From Chloroflexales bacterium ZM16-3 (GTDB taxonomy: Bacteria > Chloroflexota > Chloroflexia > Chloroflexales > Chloroflexaceae): a DNA stretch of 64,000 bases. Under the pieces are notes generated by a model, which had not been told where the DNA came from, did no database searches, and saw nothing but the letters and a program-made list of their open reading frames with translations. Position 1 is the first letter of the stretch; every line of letters begins with the position of its first letter. The DNA lies in contig RYFE02000022.1 in assembly GCA_004138175.2 (NCBI GenBank), positions 1 to 64,000 of the forward strand. The letters run 5' to 3'. This document shows, piece after piece, positions 26,240-36,101 of the stretch. Made by a program: the position numbers and the translations under genes.

Positions 26240-28798
26240 ATGCACATTCAGTTTCTCGGCGGTGCGAGCGGGGTGGGCGCGACATGTCAGCTCGTGGAGG
26301 CGGGCGGGCGGCGCATGCTGGTGGATGCTGGCGTGCGGATGGACGGCGCCGACCGCCTGCCGGATCTGGCCGCGCTGGCCGGGGTTCCGCTCGACGCTAT
26401 TCTGATCACCCACGCCCACGCCGACCATATCGGCGCGCTGCCGCTGGTGGCCGACCGCTACCCGGCCACGCCGATCTACGCCAGCCCGGCGACCATCCGG
26501 CTGATGGAGGTGATGCTCGGCGATGCAGTGCGGGTGATGGCCCGCCGCGCCGCCGATGAGCTGGAGCTGCCGCTCTACGACGAGGCGCTGGTGGCCGACA
26601 CGCTGCGGCGGCTGCGCCCGCTCCAGATGGGCGCGCAGCAGCTGCCCGAGCTGCGGGGGGTGATTGTGAGCGCCCAGCGCGCCGGCCATATCGCCGGGGC
26701 GGTCAGCATCGGCCTGGAGGCTGCCGACGGGCGGCTGGTGATCTCCGGCGACGTGAGCGCCACCCCGCAGCGGACGATCCTGGGCGCCGCCGTGCCCGCG
26801 CCGCGCCGCCCCGACCTGATGGTGCTGGAGAGCACCTACGGCGCGCGGCTGCACCCGAACCGCGCCGTGGAGGAGCGCAAGCTGGCCGAGGCCGTGGCGG
26901 CGGTGATCGAGCGCGGCGGCCACTGCCTCATCCCGGCCTTCGCCCTCGGCCGCGCCCAGGAGGTCATTCTCATCCTGCGGGCCGCCCAGCGCGACGGGGT
27001 GATCCCGGCCTTCCCGATCGCCGTGGACGGCCTGGTGCGCTCGGTCTGCGCGGCCTACGCGGCCATCCCCGACGCGCTCACCCCGGCCCTGGCCCGCCAC
27101 GTGCGCAACGGCGGCAAGCCCTTCTTCAGCAGCAGCATCCAGCCGGTCGAGAGCCCACAGCAGCGCGAGCGGGTGATCGCCGGGCCGCCCGGCGCGATCA
27201 TCAGCTCGTCGGGCATGCTCACCGGCGGGCCGTCGGTCTGGTACGCCGAGCGGCTGGCCGGGCGGCCCGAGGCGGCGATCTTCTTTAGCGGATACATTGA
27301 CGATGAGGCCCCCGGACGGCGTCTGCTCGACCTGGCCGACGCCCAGCCCGAGGCGCGGCGCATGACCTTCGGCGAGCGCACGCTGCCGGTGACCTGCGAG
27401 GTGGGCCGCTACAGCCTGAGCGCCCACGCCGATGGGGATGAGCTGGCGGCGATGGTGCGCGCGGTTCAGCCGCGCACGGTTGCCCTGGTCCACGGCGACC
27501 CGGAGGCCCGCGCGGCGCTGGCGGCCCGCCTGCGCGGCCTGGCCGAGGTGATCATCCCGCGCGACGGACAGGATCTCACCATCGCGCCCTCGGCGCGTGG
27601 CGGGCGGCGCGTGGCGGCCCCGCCCGTGTCCGCGCCAGCCCTAAGCACTCCGGTGGGCGGCGGCGCGCCGATCAATGAGGCTGGGCTTGAGCGGCTCTGG
27701 GCGGCCCTGCGCGACGGCAGCGGGGTGCAGGCGCTCAGCGTGCGCGAGCTGGCGCGGGCCTGGTACGGCCCCGAGTCTGACACCGCCGCCGAGGAGCAGA
27801 TGGAGGCGGCGCTGGGCGAGGGCAGCGCCCACTTTGTGGCGCTGCCCCACGCCCCCGGCCTCTGGCGGCTGCCCGCCCCCACCGAGGTGCGCCGCGCCCA
27901 GGCATCTGGCGGCACCCGCCGCAGCGGACCCCGTCCCAACACCACCGCCATCCAGGCGATCATTGACCGCTACCTCGCCCACGCGCCCGACCTCTACCAG
28001 CGCGGGATCGACCCCGACAGCGGCGCGGTGACGCTGCGCTACTTCTTCCCCGCCGCCGCCGCCGCCCGCGACGCCGAGGCTATCCGCCAGATCGCCGAGG
28101 AGATCGGCGCGCCGGTGACGGTCTGGCCGCAGCCGCACCAGGGCCAGATGGCCCAGGTCGCCCTCGACGCGCTGCCCGAGGGGCTGGAGGCCGAGCGCGC
28201 GCCCGCGCTCTACCTGGATGAGGGGCGGGTGGAGCTGCGCTGCACCGGCAGCGCCGACCCGCAGACCATCGCCGCTGTTGAGACGAGCTTCGCCCAGCGC
28301 ACTGGCTGGACGCTGAACATCCGCGTGCCGGGAGCCGCGCCCGCCGCCGCGCCCGCTGTTGACGACGAGCTGTTCGCGCCACCGAGGGGTGCCAAGCGCA
28401 GCGAGGTGAACTTCGCCCTGAGCACGGCGCGCAGCTGGTTCGGCCAGGAGACCGGCTGCTACAAGGCCAGCGCCGACCAAGACGCGGGCGTGGTGACGCT
28501 GCGCTTCCACTTCCCCGAGGTGGCGCGGGCGCGACACGGCGCACAGCTGGCCGAGCTGGCCGCCTTCGTCGGCTGGGCGGTGCGGGTCTGGCCACAGCCG
28601 CACCAGGAGGCGCTGATGCGCGCGGCCCGCGAGGCGCTGCCGCCGGGGCTGCGCGCCTCGGGCGCGCCCGCCATCCAGGGAGCCTCTCGCGAGGTGACGC
28701 TGCGCGCACAGGGCGCGGCATCGGTTGAGGAGCTTGAATCCGCCGCATGTGCCTTCGCCGAGCGCACCGGCTGGGCGCTCAGCGTTGTGATCAAGTAG
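26240..28798 (+). CDS. Beta-CASP metallo-beta-lactamase RNase with a long C-terminal extension
   Basis: From ATG 26240 (AAAGGA) the protein is 852 residues. The MBL motif H58-A-H60-A-D62-H63 is clear, followed by SAQRAGHIAGAVSIGLE and SGDVS. The beta-CASP part has LMVLESTYGARLH, LIPAFALGRAQEVI, GAIISSSGMLTGG and YSLSAHADGDEL. These are hallmarks of RNA-processing nucleases (CPSF-73/RNase J superfamily). Residues after about 480 are unusual: a helical segment like a winged helix, then two related alpha-beta units, each ending with a VWPQPHQ box and a tail with ERTGW/QRTGW. They may bind RNA, but I do not recognise the family. Confidence 0.8.
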   Translation: MHIQFLGGASGVGATCQLVEAGGRRMLVDAGVRMDGADRLPDLAALAGVPLDAILITHAHADHIGALPLVADRYPATPIYASPATIRLMEVMLGDAVRVMARRAADELELPLYDEALVADTLRRLRPLQMGAQQLPELRGVIVSAQRAGHIAGAVSIGLEAADGRLVISGDVSATPQRTILGAAVPAPRRPDLMVLESTYGARLHPNRAVEERKLAEAVAAVIERGGHCLIPAFALGRAQEVILILRAAQRDGVIPAFPIAVDGLVRSVCAAYAAIPDALTPALARHVRNGGKPFFSSSIQPVESPQQRERVIAGPPGAIISSSGMLTGGPSVWYAERLAGRPEAAIFFSGYIDDEAPGRRLLDLADAQPEARRMTFGERTLPVTCEVGRYSLSAHADGDELAAMVRAVQPRTVALVHGDPEARAALAARLRGLAEVIIPRDGQDLTIAPSARGGRRVAAPPVSAPALSTPVGGGAPINEAGLERLWAALRDGSGVQALSVRELARAWYGPESDTAAEEQMEAALGEGSAHFVALPHAPGLWRLPAPTEVRRAQASGGTRRSGPRPNTTAIQAIIDRYLAHAPDLYQRGIDPDSGAVTLRYFFPAAAAARDAEAIRQIAEEIGAPVTVWPQPHQGQMAQVALDALPEGLEAERAPALYLDEGRVELRCTGSADPQTIAAVETSFAQRTGWTLNIRVPGAAPAAAPAVDDELFAPPRGAKRSEVNFALSTARSWFGQETGCYKASADQDAGVVTLRFHFPEVARARHGAQLAELAAFVGWAVRVWPQPHQEALMRAAREALPPGLRASGAPAIQGASREVTLRAQGAASVEELESAACAFAERTGWALSVVIK

Positions 28799-28861
28799 GG
28801 GCGAAGCATCGCCACCGGATGTGTGGACATGTCCACACATCCGGTGGCGATGCTTCGCCCC
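28798..28861. terminator. 64-bp perfect palindrome after the beta-CASP gene
   Basis: Bases 28798-28829 are the exact reverse complement of 28830-28861, centred on ggacatgtcc, with no loop. It begins in the stop codon of the beta-CASP gene and lies before a convergent gene. It probably acts as a bidirectional terminator and is REP-like in form. ctgtccc units follow. Confidence 0.8.
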
Positions 28862-28884
28862 TCCTGTCCCCTGTCCCCTGTCCC

Positions 28885-30042
28885 CTAATACAGGAACATC
28901 GGCTTGCCAATCAGGTGGGTCATGTGCGGGCGGTACTCCTGCACATCGTAGAGCTCGCGGACATTCACCCGCTTGACGCTCTGGGTCGGCATATCGGCCG
29001 ACACCGTGGTGTAGACGCCGTTCTGGAGGGCCACCATCAGGCCGCTGTGGCCGCGCTCAAGCTCCTGGATGGCCAGGTTGCCGTAGGACGTGGCCACCAT
29101 GCGGTCGAGCGAGTCGGGGGCACCGGCGCGCATCAGGTAGGCCAGCTGCTGGTTCACCACATCCACGCCGCTGATCTTCTTGATCGCCTCGCCGACGATC
29201 GAGCCGATGCCGCCCAGCTTCTTGTGGCCGTAGGCGTCCTCCTGGCCGTACTCCACAATCTGCCCGCCGAGCATGCTGGCGCCCTCGGACACCACCACAA
29301 CCGCGTAGTTGCTGGGGTTGGCCTTGCGATCATCCAGCAGCATGCCGGTCAGCCGCTCAACGTCGAAGGGCACCTCGCTGATCAGGGCGCGGTCGGCGTC
29401 GGACAGGTAGGCCGAGATCAGGGCCGTCTCGCCGCTGTTGCGGCCGAACAGCTCGACCACGGCGATGCGCTCGTGGCTTCCGGCGGGGGTGCGCAGGGCG
29501 TTGATGAACTCTACGCTGCGGGTGATCGCAGTGCTAAAGCCGATGCAGTAGTCGGTGCCGAAGACATCATTGTCCATCGTCTTAGGGATGGAGACGACGC
29601 GCACGCCCTCTTTGTGGAGGCGCACGGCGAAGGAGAGCGTGTCGTCGCCGCCGATCGGGATGAGCGCATCGATCTTCAGCTTCTCGATCGCCTGTAGGAC
29701 GTGGGCGGTGCAGTCGACGGTCTTATTGTCGCCAAAGGGGTAGTTGTCGGCCAGAAAGTCGGGCATGTTCGCCTTGCTCACCTTCTGCGGGTTGGTGCGC
29801 GAGGTGTGCAGGTGGGTGCCGCCGTAGCGATCCAGCGTGCGGACATCGAGCTTCGTCAGCGGCTCGACCCACTCGCGCTGCTCCTCCTCAGTCAGGTCGA
29901 TCTTGTAGTTGAGCAGCCCGGCCCAGCCGCGCCGGATGCCCAGCACATCCCAGCCGTTCGTCGCGGCCCGGTTGACCACCGCCTTGATGCATGGGTTGAG
30001 CCCAGGGACATCGCCACCACCCGTCAGAATGCCGATCCTCAT
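28885..30042 (-). CDS. pfkA: 6-phosphofructokinase, probably PPi-type or mixed-substrate
   Basis: The 385-residue protein opens [17 protein letters not shown] and has the substrate motif [17 protein letters not shown] and [14 protein letters not shown]. The nucleotide-site motif is GGDDTLSF. An Asp after GGD is associated with pyrophosphate-dependent enzymes, whereas ATP enzymes have Gly, so PPi or mixed use is likely. AGGAG precedes ATG 30042. A second, fused PFK lies directly upstream on the same strand. Together they catalyse phosphorylation of fructose 6-phosphate in glycolysis. Confidence 0.9.
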   Translation of the reverse strand: MRIGILTGGGDVPGLNPCIKAVVNRAATNGWDVLGIRRGWAGLLNYKIDLTEEEQREWVEPLTKLDVRTLDRYGGTHLHTSRTNPQKVSKANMPDFLADNYPFGDNKTVDCTAHVLQAIEKLKIDALIPIGGDDTLSFAVRLHKEGVRVVSIPKTMDNDVFGTDYCIGFSTAITRSVEFINALRTPAGSHERIAVVELFGRNSGETALISAYLSDADRALISEVPFDVERLTGMLLDDRKANPSNYAVVVVSEGASMLGGQIVEYGQEDAYGHKKLGGIGSIVGEAIKKISGVDVVNQQLAYLMRAGAPDSLDRMVATSYGNLAIQELERGHSGLMVALQNGVYTTVSADMPTQSVKRVNVRELYDVQEYRPHMTHLIGKPMFLY

Positions 30043-30166
30043 GGTGTTCTCCTCTTCGTTGATGGGAACATACGGTCGATATGGTCGCTTCGATATTGTT
30101 TAGATAAGGTTCGTAGCAGCTTGACCGTTTGCCGCCGAACGGCCCTCACCCCCTGCCTCCCGCCCC

Positions 30167-32401
30167 CTACGCGCCCTCGTTCGGCGGGTGATTGAGCGCG
30201 CGGGCAACATCACGCAGGGCCATCCACCACTGCTCGCGCGGGCGGGCGTGGGCGATATCCATCATGCGCGGCATATCTTCGATGTTGAGGATCTGCACCT
30301 TGCCGCTCTTGTAGCCGATGAAGGCCCCGCTGGCCTCGCCCCGCCCGCCGTGGTCAATCAGGAACTCGACGCAGCGAACCGCCAGGCGGGTGGCCTGGAT
30401 GCGGTCGAAGGGCGAGGGGTCGCCGCCCTGCTGGAGATGCCCGAGGATGGCCTGGCGCACCTCGAAGAGTTCGCCGCCCTCCTCCTCGAAGAGCGCGCAC
30501 ATAAAGCCCGTGGTGTAGATCGGGTTGGCCTTCTCGTTGCGGATCATCAGGCTCAGGCGCTTGCCGCGCTGGAACCAGTAGCGCATCTCCTCCAGGTCGC
30601 GCTGCATATCGTGCAGGGTGATGCCCTCCTCGGGCAGGTAGACCCGCTCGGCGCCGCTAGAGAGGCCGCCCATCAGCGCGAGATAGCCGCAGTCGCGGCC
30701 CATCACCTCGATCACAAAGCAGCGGCGCGAGGCGACGGCGCTCTGTTTGATCCGGTCGACCGCATTGATAATATTGTTCAGGGCGGTGTCGGCGCCGATG
30801 CTCAGCTCGGAGCCGGGCAGGTTATTGTTGATGCTGGACGGCAGGCAGATCATCGGGATGTTGAAGGCCGGGAAGGTGTGCCGCTCGGTATAGAGCTTAT
30901 GGCATGTCTGGTAGCCCGACCAGCCGCCGATCATCAGGATGCCGTCGATAGCGTAGCGCTCAATGTTGCGGGCGATCTGGTAGAGATCGGCACCCTGGGG
31001 GATCTTGCGGTTGGTGCCGAGCTCGGCCCCGCCGAGGGTGGCCCAGCCGCTCACGCTCATCCAGTCCATCTCGTGGATATCGCCATCAATCAGGCCCTGG
31101 AAGCCGCCGTTCACGCCAAGCATGGTATGGCCGTGGTCGAGGACGAGGCGTACGGCCACGCGCACCGCTGTATTCATACCGGGCGAAGGGCCGCCGGAGT
31201 GGAGCACAGCAAGACGCAGGGGGCGCTCGGTGCTGCTGCTGATCGGCGGCTGCGACTGCACCAGGGTGCCGAAGGTGCGGAACGCCTCGCTGAAACTGCC
31301 GCCGCGCAGGTCCATAGCCCGCCCGTAGTTATGGGCGGCGATCGCCTCAGCCACAGCGCGGGTGTCGGACACGCAGGCCATCAGGGGCACGCGGGTGACG
31401 CGGTTCTCGCGCATGCCGATCAGCTGCGGCTCGCGCTCGGGGGTGGTGCCGAGCAGCTCAATCACAGCGGTGTGGCCGAGCAGGGTGCTCATCCAGCGGT
31501 CGAAGGCGCTGGGCGAGCCGCCGCGCTGCACGTGGCCCAGGATCGTCACGCGGGTATCCTCGCCGAGGCGCTCCTCAAGCAGGCGCTTGATCTGGTCGGC
31601 GGTGATCGGGTTGCCGAGCCGGTCGCAGGCGCCCTCGGCCACCACCACAATGCTATCGCGGCGGCCGCTCTTGCGCCCGGCATAGAGCACCTCACAGATA
31701 TGGCTCTCCCAATCGTCCACCTCGGGGGGCTGCTCGGGGATGAAGACCCAGTCGGCGCCGCCAGAGATCGCGCTCATCAGCGCGAGGTAGCCGCAGTGGC
31801 GGCCCATCACCTCGATCACAAAGGTGCGCTGGTGGCTGGCGGCGGTGGAGCTGATCGCGTCGAGGGCCTCGGTGATCCGGTGCAGGGCCGTGTCGGCGCC
31901 GATAGTCATATCGGTGCCGCAGAAGTCGTTGTCGATCGAGCCGACCATGCCGACGATGCCGAGGAAGGGGTGGCGCACGGCGGTGGCGGCATCGATCAGA
32001 CCCTCGGCCAGCAGCTCGACGATCAGCTCGGGCCACTCCTGGCGGAACAGGTTCGCCCCGGTGAGGCTGCCATCGCCGCCGATGATCACCAGCCGGTCGA
32101 TACCGTTGGCGATCAGGTTGGCGACGGCCTGGCGGCGGCCCTCGCGGGTGCGGAAGCCGACGCTGCGGGCGGTGCCGATCATCGTGCCGCCCTTGTGCAG
32201 GATCCCGCCCACATCATCCCAGGACATGCGCCGGATCTGCGCGCCGCCCTCGATCATGCCCTGGTAACCCTCGTAGATCGCGAACACCTCGCAGCCACGG
32301 CTGATCCCGGCGCGAACCACCGCCCGCACCGCCGCGTTCATCCCCGGTGCGTCGCCGCCGCTCGTCAGGACACCAATGCGCAATAGCTCTTGCGCGGCCA
32401 T
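30167..32401 (-). CDS. Double-domain 6-phosphofructokinase (eukaryote-like fusion)
   Basis: At 744 residues the protein contains two tandem PFK domains. The N-terminal one has IGVLTSGGDAPGMNAAVRA and GGDGSLTGA, the ATP-type catalytic signature. The C-terminal one starts near residue 390 with LAVLHSGGPSPGMNTAVRV and has GGWSGYQTC in place of GGDGS, so it is probably non-catalytic and regulatory, as in animal and yeast PFK. Both halves keep ITE/NAVDxI and the VIEVMGRxCGYLAL segment. Bacterial PFKs are usually single-domain of about 320-400 residues, so the fusion is noteworthy. It is 120 bases upstream of the other PFK gene and probably co-transcribed. Confidence 0.85.
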   Translation of the reverse strand: MAAQELLRIGVLTSGGDAPGMNAAVRAVVRAGISRGCEVFAIYEGYQGMIEGGAQIRRMSWDDVGGILHKGGTMIGTARSVGFRTREGRRQAVANLIANGIDRLVIIGGDGSLTGANLFRQEWPELIVELLAEGLIDAATAVRHPFLGIVGMVGSIDNDFCGTDMTIGADTALHRITEALDAISSTAASHQRTFVIEVMGRHCGYLALMSAISGGADWVFIPEQPPEVDDWESHICEVLYAGRKSGRRDSIVVVAEGACDRLGNPITADQIKRLLEERLGEDTRVTILGHVQRGGSPSAFDRWMSTLLGHTAVIELLGTTPEREPQLIGMRENRVTRVPLMACVSDTRAVAEAIAAHNYGRAMDLRGGSFSEAFRTFGTLVQSQPPISSSTERPLRLAVLHSGGPSPGMNTAVRVAVRLVLDHGHTMLGVNGGFQGLIDGDIHEMDWMSVSGWATLGGAELGTNRKIPQGADLYQIARNIERYAIDGILMIGGWSGYQTCHKLYTERHTFPAFNIPMICLPSSINNNLPGSELSIGADTALNNIINAVDRIKQSAVASRRCFVIEVMGRDCGYLALMGGLSSGAERVYLPEEGITLHDMQRDLEEMRYWFQRGKRLSLMIRNEKANPIYTTGFMCALFEEEGGELFEVRQAILGHLQQGGDPSPFDRIQATRLAVRCVEFLIDHGGRGEASGAFIGYKSGKVQILNIEDMPRMMDIAHARPREQWWMALRDVARALNHPPNEGA

Positions 32402-32547
32402 AGATTCTCTCTTCCCCTCAGTGACGGGGTGACACGGCGACGGGATGAAACGATGGCAGCGTTGCTTGCTTCAGTATCGCACCTCTGGCAGCGATTTATC
32501 GCATAAGGTAGTCACTCTGTCACTGTAGTTATCACCGTATCACCGTG

Positions 32548-33495
32548 TCAGGCAGGGAACATCCCGCTGATAGACTCGTGCGTGTAGATACGCCGGATGG
32601 CCTCAGCGAAGAGGGGCGCCACCGAGACGACCTCCATCTTCGGCGAGAGCTGCACCGGCTGGGTCTCAATCGTATCGGTGTAGAGCAGCTTCTTCAGCGG
32701 GCTGCTGTCGATCTTCTCGACCGCGCTGGAGGTGAACACACCGTGGGACACCATCGCATACACCTCGTGGGCCCCCGCCTCGATCAGCCGACCAGCCACC
32801 TGGGTGAGCGTGCCGCCCGAGATGGTAAAGTCATCGACGATCAGGGCCGTCTTCCCGGCGACATCGCCGATAATCTCAAGCACCTCGGCATGCTCGCTAT
32901 GGTCGGGCCGCTCCTTATTGGCGATCGCCAGGGACGCGCCGAGGTAGGCGGCATAGCGCCGCGCCGCCTTAACGAACCCGGCGTCAGGCGAGACCACCAC
33001 CAGGTTGGGCAGATCCATACTCCGCACATGGTCGCACAGCACCGGCAGGGCATAGAGATTATCGACGGGGATGCGGAAGAAGCCCTGGATCTGCGGCGCG
33101 TGCAAGTCCATCGTCACCACGCGGTCGGCCCCAGCCGTCTCGATGCAGTCGGCGCAGACACGGGCGCGGATGCTCACCCTGGGCTCGTCCTTCTTGTCGC
33201 CCTTGGCGTAGCTGAAGTAAGGGATAACAGCGGTGACCGACTCGGCGCTGGCCCGCTTGAGCGCGTCGATCCAGAACAGCAGCTCCATAAAGCTATCGTT
33301 CGTGGGGAAGACGGTGCCCTGCACGATGAATGCATGGCGGCCGCGGACGTTCTCCAGGACGCGGACGAAGGTGTTGCCCTCAGAGAAGATCTTCGTCTCG
33401 TTCCTGCCTGGCAGCTTGTTGAGGTCGGCGCAGATACGCTCGGTGAGGCCACGGCTCCTGCTGCCCCCGAAGATGACGACATCCTCAAAGCCCAT
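32548..33495 (-). CDS. prs: Ribose-phosphate pyrophosphokinase
   Basis: The 315-residue enzyme makes PRPP from ribose 5-phosphate and ATP. Visible motifs are FSEGNTFVRVLENVRGRHAF, IPYFSYAKGDKKDEP, the metal-binding TMDLHAPQIQGFF, VVSPDAGFVKAARRYA and the PRPP loop LIVDDFTISGGT. GGAGG precedes ATG 33495. The length is standard. It is the last gene before the accessory island and shares its strand with the PFK genes. Confidence 0.93.
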   Translation of the reverse strand: MGFEDVVIFGGSRSRGLTERICADLNKLPGRNETKIFSEGNTFVRVLENVRGRHAFIVQGTVFPTNDSFMELLFWIDALKRASAESVTAVIPYFSYAKGDKKDEPRVSIRARVCADCIETAGADRVVTMDLHAPQIQGFFRIPVDNLYALPVLCDHVRSMDLPNLVVVSPDAGFVKAARRYAAYLGASLAIANKERPDHSEHAEVLEIIGDVAGKTALIVDDFTISGGTLTQVAGRLIEAGAHEVYAMVSHGVFTSSAVEKIDSSPLKKLLYTDTIETQPVQLSPKMEVVSVAPLFAEAIRRIYTHESISGMFPA

Positions 33496-33851
33496 GACGA
33501 TCCTCCGTCTCGGACGGCTTCCCGGCGGCTAGTATAGCACGGGGATGGGAAGGGCTGTTGCAACGTCACCTCACGGTAGAGGTGTGGGGGCGGCAAAGCC
33601 CCAGGACTGTTGCAACAGCCCTGAGGGAGCAAGGCCGGTGCAAGAATCGCTTATAGAAATAGCCCGTAAAGCCCAGGAGCTTTAGTAGATGCTGAAATAG
33701 ACAATGCCAGGAAATACATATTTCCTGGCATTTCTAGTCACTGCGCCGCATCTTGACGCTTTCTGCTGAGCAGACTACACTATCGCTGTGGCAAATTTCC
33801 CTGGCAACAGTGATGCGCCGAGTCGCTACCTCAAGTATCTAGCAGGCAACC
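33496..33851. other. Island-edge intergenic region with three inverted/dispersed repeats
   Basis: No gene is visible. Arms of agggctgttgcaac occur at 33551-33564 and inverted at 33609-33622. A 25-bp REP-like sequence occupies 33661-33685 and recurs inverted at 44031-44055. A hairpin with 12-bp arms aatgccaggaaa lies at 33703-33732. The promoter of the CHAT gene should lie in the last 120 bases. Confidence 0.65.
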
Positions 33852-36101
33852 ATGAGCAACTTGACGGGCGATCAAGCCTTGCCAGTAGAACTCACCATCA
33901 CCTTTCGGCCATCGTCCGACAGGATCAACCTGCACTGGGAGTCCGACGTGCTCGGGGTCACATATAGCGCGTTCACGCCACCCTACCAGGGCGATGATCT
34001 AGAGCTGGTGATCCGCGGGCTCGATCACCTGCAGCACCCGACGGGCGGCCTCTCGGCGGGCGACCTAGAGCGGTTGGCCGGGCTCGGCCTACCGGTTGAG
34101 CATGGCTTTCTCGGCGAGCGGGCACATAAGGCGGTGGGCCGGGCGCTCTTCCGCGCGCTGACCGCGTACTCGGAGGGGGCCCGCGTGCTGCGCCAGGCCC
34201 GCGACAGCGCGATCGACAAGGATGTGCCGCTGGCCCTGCGGCTGCACTTCCCACCCGAGGGCGTGGCCCTGGCCGCCCTGCCCTGGGAGCTGCTCTGGGA
34301 TGACGAGGAGCTGCCGTTTCTCCTGCGCGGCCGATACCCAGTCGATTGCACCCGCTGTATCGAGCTGAATGAGGCCATCCCCCCAACGCGCCTGTCGCCG
34401 ACGCCGCTGCGCATCCTGCCGATTGTGCCGCATGCCGGCGTCGACACGGCCAGCCGTGCGGCCGAGCGTACGGCGCGCCTTGCGGCCTGGCAGCCCCTGA
34501 TCGACCAGGGCCTGGCGGTGATGCTAAAGGAGGTGAGCCCGGCCACCCCGCGCACGATCGGTGACGCCTTCCGCAATGGCCCGCCGCCCGATATTGTCCA
34601 CTATGTCGGCCACGGCGCCTACCACGACGGCAGCGGTCGGCTGCTGCTCGATGACGATAATGGCGGCCGGAGCGCGACGCCGATCAGCCAGCTGCGGCCG
34701 CTGCTCGTGGGCGCGCGCATGGTGGTGCTCACCGCGTGTCAGAGTGGGATTGCGGGCAGTGTGGGCGGCGGCGTGGCGCCCTTCAACGGCGTGGCCCCGG
34801 CGCTGAGCGCGGGCGGCGTGCCGATTGTGGTCGGAATGCAGCTCACCGTGCGCATATCCGCCGCTAATCGGGCGACCAGCCTGATTTACCAGGCGCTCGC
34901 CCAGGGCCAGAGCGTCCAGTCGGCGCTGGGCGAGGCCCGCAGGGCGCTCTACGCCGAGGAGGAAGACAATGCCTCGTGGTATGTGCCCACGCTCTACATC
35001 CGCTCGCGCGAGACCGGGCCGGTTTACCTAACCAAATGCACAGCTCCGCCCCCCGCCAGTTCTGCGCTGAGCCTACGCGAGGCGGCCCGGATCGCTGAGG
35101 AGGAGCGCCGCGAGGCTGAGCGCCAGGAGATCGAGCGAAATCGCCGCGAGGGCGGTATCTTTTATGTCCCAGACCCCTTTCCTGACAGCGACCCAATCTT
35201 CCCGCAGCTCAGCGAGACGCTGCTCGGCGATAACCCGCCAGAGCTGATCGTGATCACTGGCGAACCGGGCAGCGGCCGTACCACCGCGCTGCACTTCTTC
35301 TATGGACGGCGGCCCCGCGGCCCGGGTCTGCCGATCGAAAATACGGCACCCATCTACCTCTCGGGGGCGGGGAAGGATGACGAGCCTGCGCTGCTGCTCG
35401 CGATCATCGATGCGCTGCGAACCCTCTTGATCCAGCTGTGTTACCACGACAATGCCTTGGCCCATGAGCTTGGGCGAGAAAACTTCGACCATCTGCTTGC
35501 GCTCACCGAAACCGGCAGCGTGCCGCAGCACAACCTGAATTTCCTAGTCAGGCTGCTCGACCAGCTGCGCTGTGCCATGCTAGTAATCTGTATCGACAAT
35601 GTGGCACCGGCGATCCAGCGGGAAGAGTTATTCCTGCTGCTACACCAGGTCGTCGCCCCGCATCTGCGGCTCTATTTGCGCATCGCCTACACCAGCCCGC
35701 CGGCTGATCTAAGTCTGATCGAGGGCTGGATGCGACCGACGCGACAGCGTACATCGAACGGCACCCGGAGCATCCATCTGCTCGATCTGCACTGGAAGCC
35801 GAATGATCTGCGCAATCTCTTCCATCATCATGTTCCCCCCGAGAGCGGTATCACTGAGTATCGCGACCAGATCCTTGGCATGATCAACTCGCCTAACGAC
35901 CTGGAGACCTGGATCGCGGTCTTCAATGATGAGCAGTACCGTGACCGGATTGACGAGGATCTCTGGGAGAAGCTGTACCATGCCATGCGCAAGGTGCGTG
36001 AGCAGCGCCGGGATCGCCACCAGTATCGCTGGACGCTGAACGACTGGAAGCAGGCCCGCATGATCCTCGCCCAGGAGAGGCCACCCCATGAGCCAGGATA
36101 G
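33852..36101 (+). CDS. CHAT-domain protease fused to a degenerate P-loop NTPase
   Basis: The 749-residue protein has a CHAT peptidase at about residues 130-400: His254 in VHYVGHGAYHDGSG and Cys296 in VVLTACQSG form the caspase-like dyad, followed by GGVPIVVGMQLTV. A charged Arg/Glu helix at 415-440 leads to an NTPase-like domain with GEPGSGRTTA near residue 471, where Arg replaces the Walker A Lys. CHAT proteases are effectors of conflict and cell-death systems triggered by NTPase sensors. Its stop overlaps the next gene by 14 bases. The C-terminal 250 residues are unassigned. Confidence 0.85.
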   Translation: MSNLTGDQALPVELTITFRPSSDRINLHWESDVLGVTYSAFTPPYQGDDLELVIRGLDHLQHPTGGLSAGDLERLAGLGLPVEHGFLGERAHKAVGRALFRALTAYSEGARVLRQARDSAIDKDVPLALRLHFPPEGVALAALPWELLWDDEELPFLLRGRYPVDCTRCIELNEAIPPTRLSPTPLRILPIVPHAGVDTASRAAERTARLAAWQPLIDQGLAVMLKEVSPATPRTIGDAFRNGPPPDIVHYVGHGAYHDGSGRLLLDDDNGGRSATPISQLRPLLVGARMVVLTACQSGIAGSVGGGVAPFNGVAPALSAGGVPIVVGMQLTVRISAANRATSLIYQALAQGQSVQSALGEARRALYAEEEDNASWYVPTLYIRSRETGPVYLTKCTAPPPASSALSLREAARIAEEERREAERQEIERNRREGGIFYVPDPFPDSDPIFPQLSETLLGDNPPELIVITGEPGSGRTTALHFFYGRRPRGPGLPIENTAPIYLSGAGKDDEPALLLAIIDALRTLLIQLCYHDNALAHELGRENFDHLLALTETGSVPQHNLNFLVRLLDQLRCAMLVICIDNVAPAIQREELFLLLHQVVAPHLRLYLRIAYTSPPADLSLIEGWMRPTRQRTSNGTRSIHLLDLHWKPNDLRNLFHHHVPPESGITEYRDQILGMINSPNDLETWIAVFNDEQYRDRIDEDLWEKLYHAMRKVREQRRDRHQYRWTLNDWKQARMILAQERPPHEPG

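Noticed and set aside
26132-27493. 453-codon minus-strand frame opposite the beta-CASP gene
   Set aside because: His/Arg/Gly-rich antisense frame; the sense strand has unmistakable catalytic motifs.
30188-32386. 732-codon plus-strand frame
   Set aside because: Antisense shadow of the double-domain PFK gene; no RBS or family motif.
33496-33852. A third TGTC array before the CHAT gene
   Set aside because: Searched by eye; no 11-bp-spaced TGTC series is present there.
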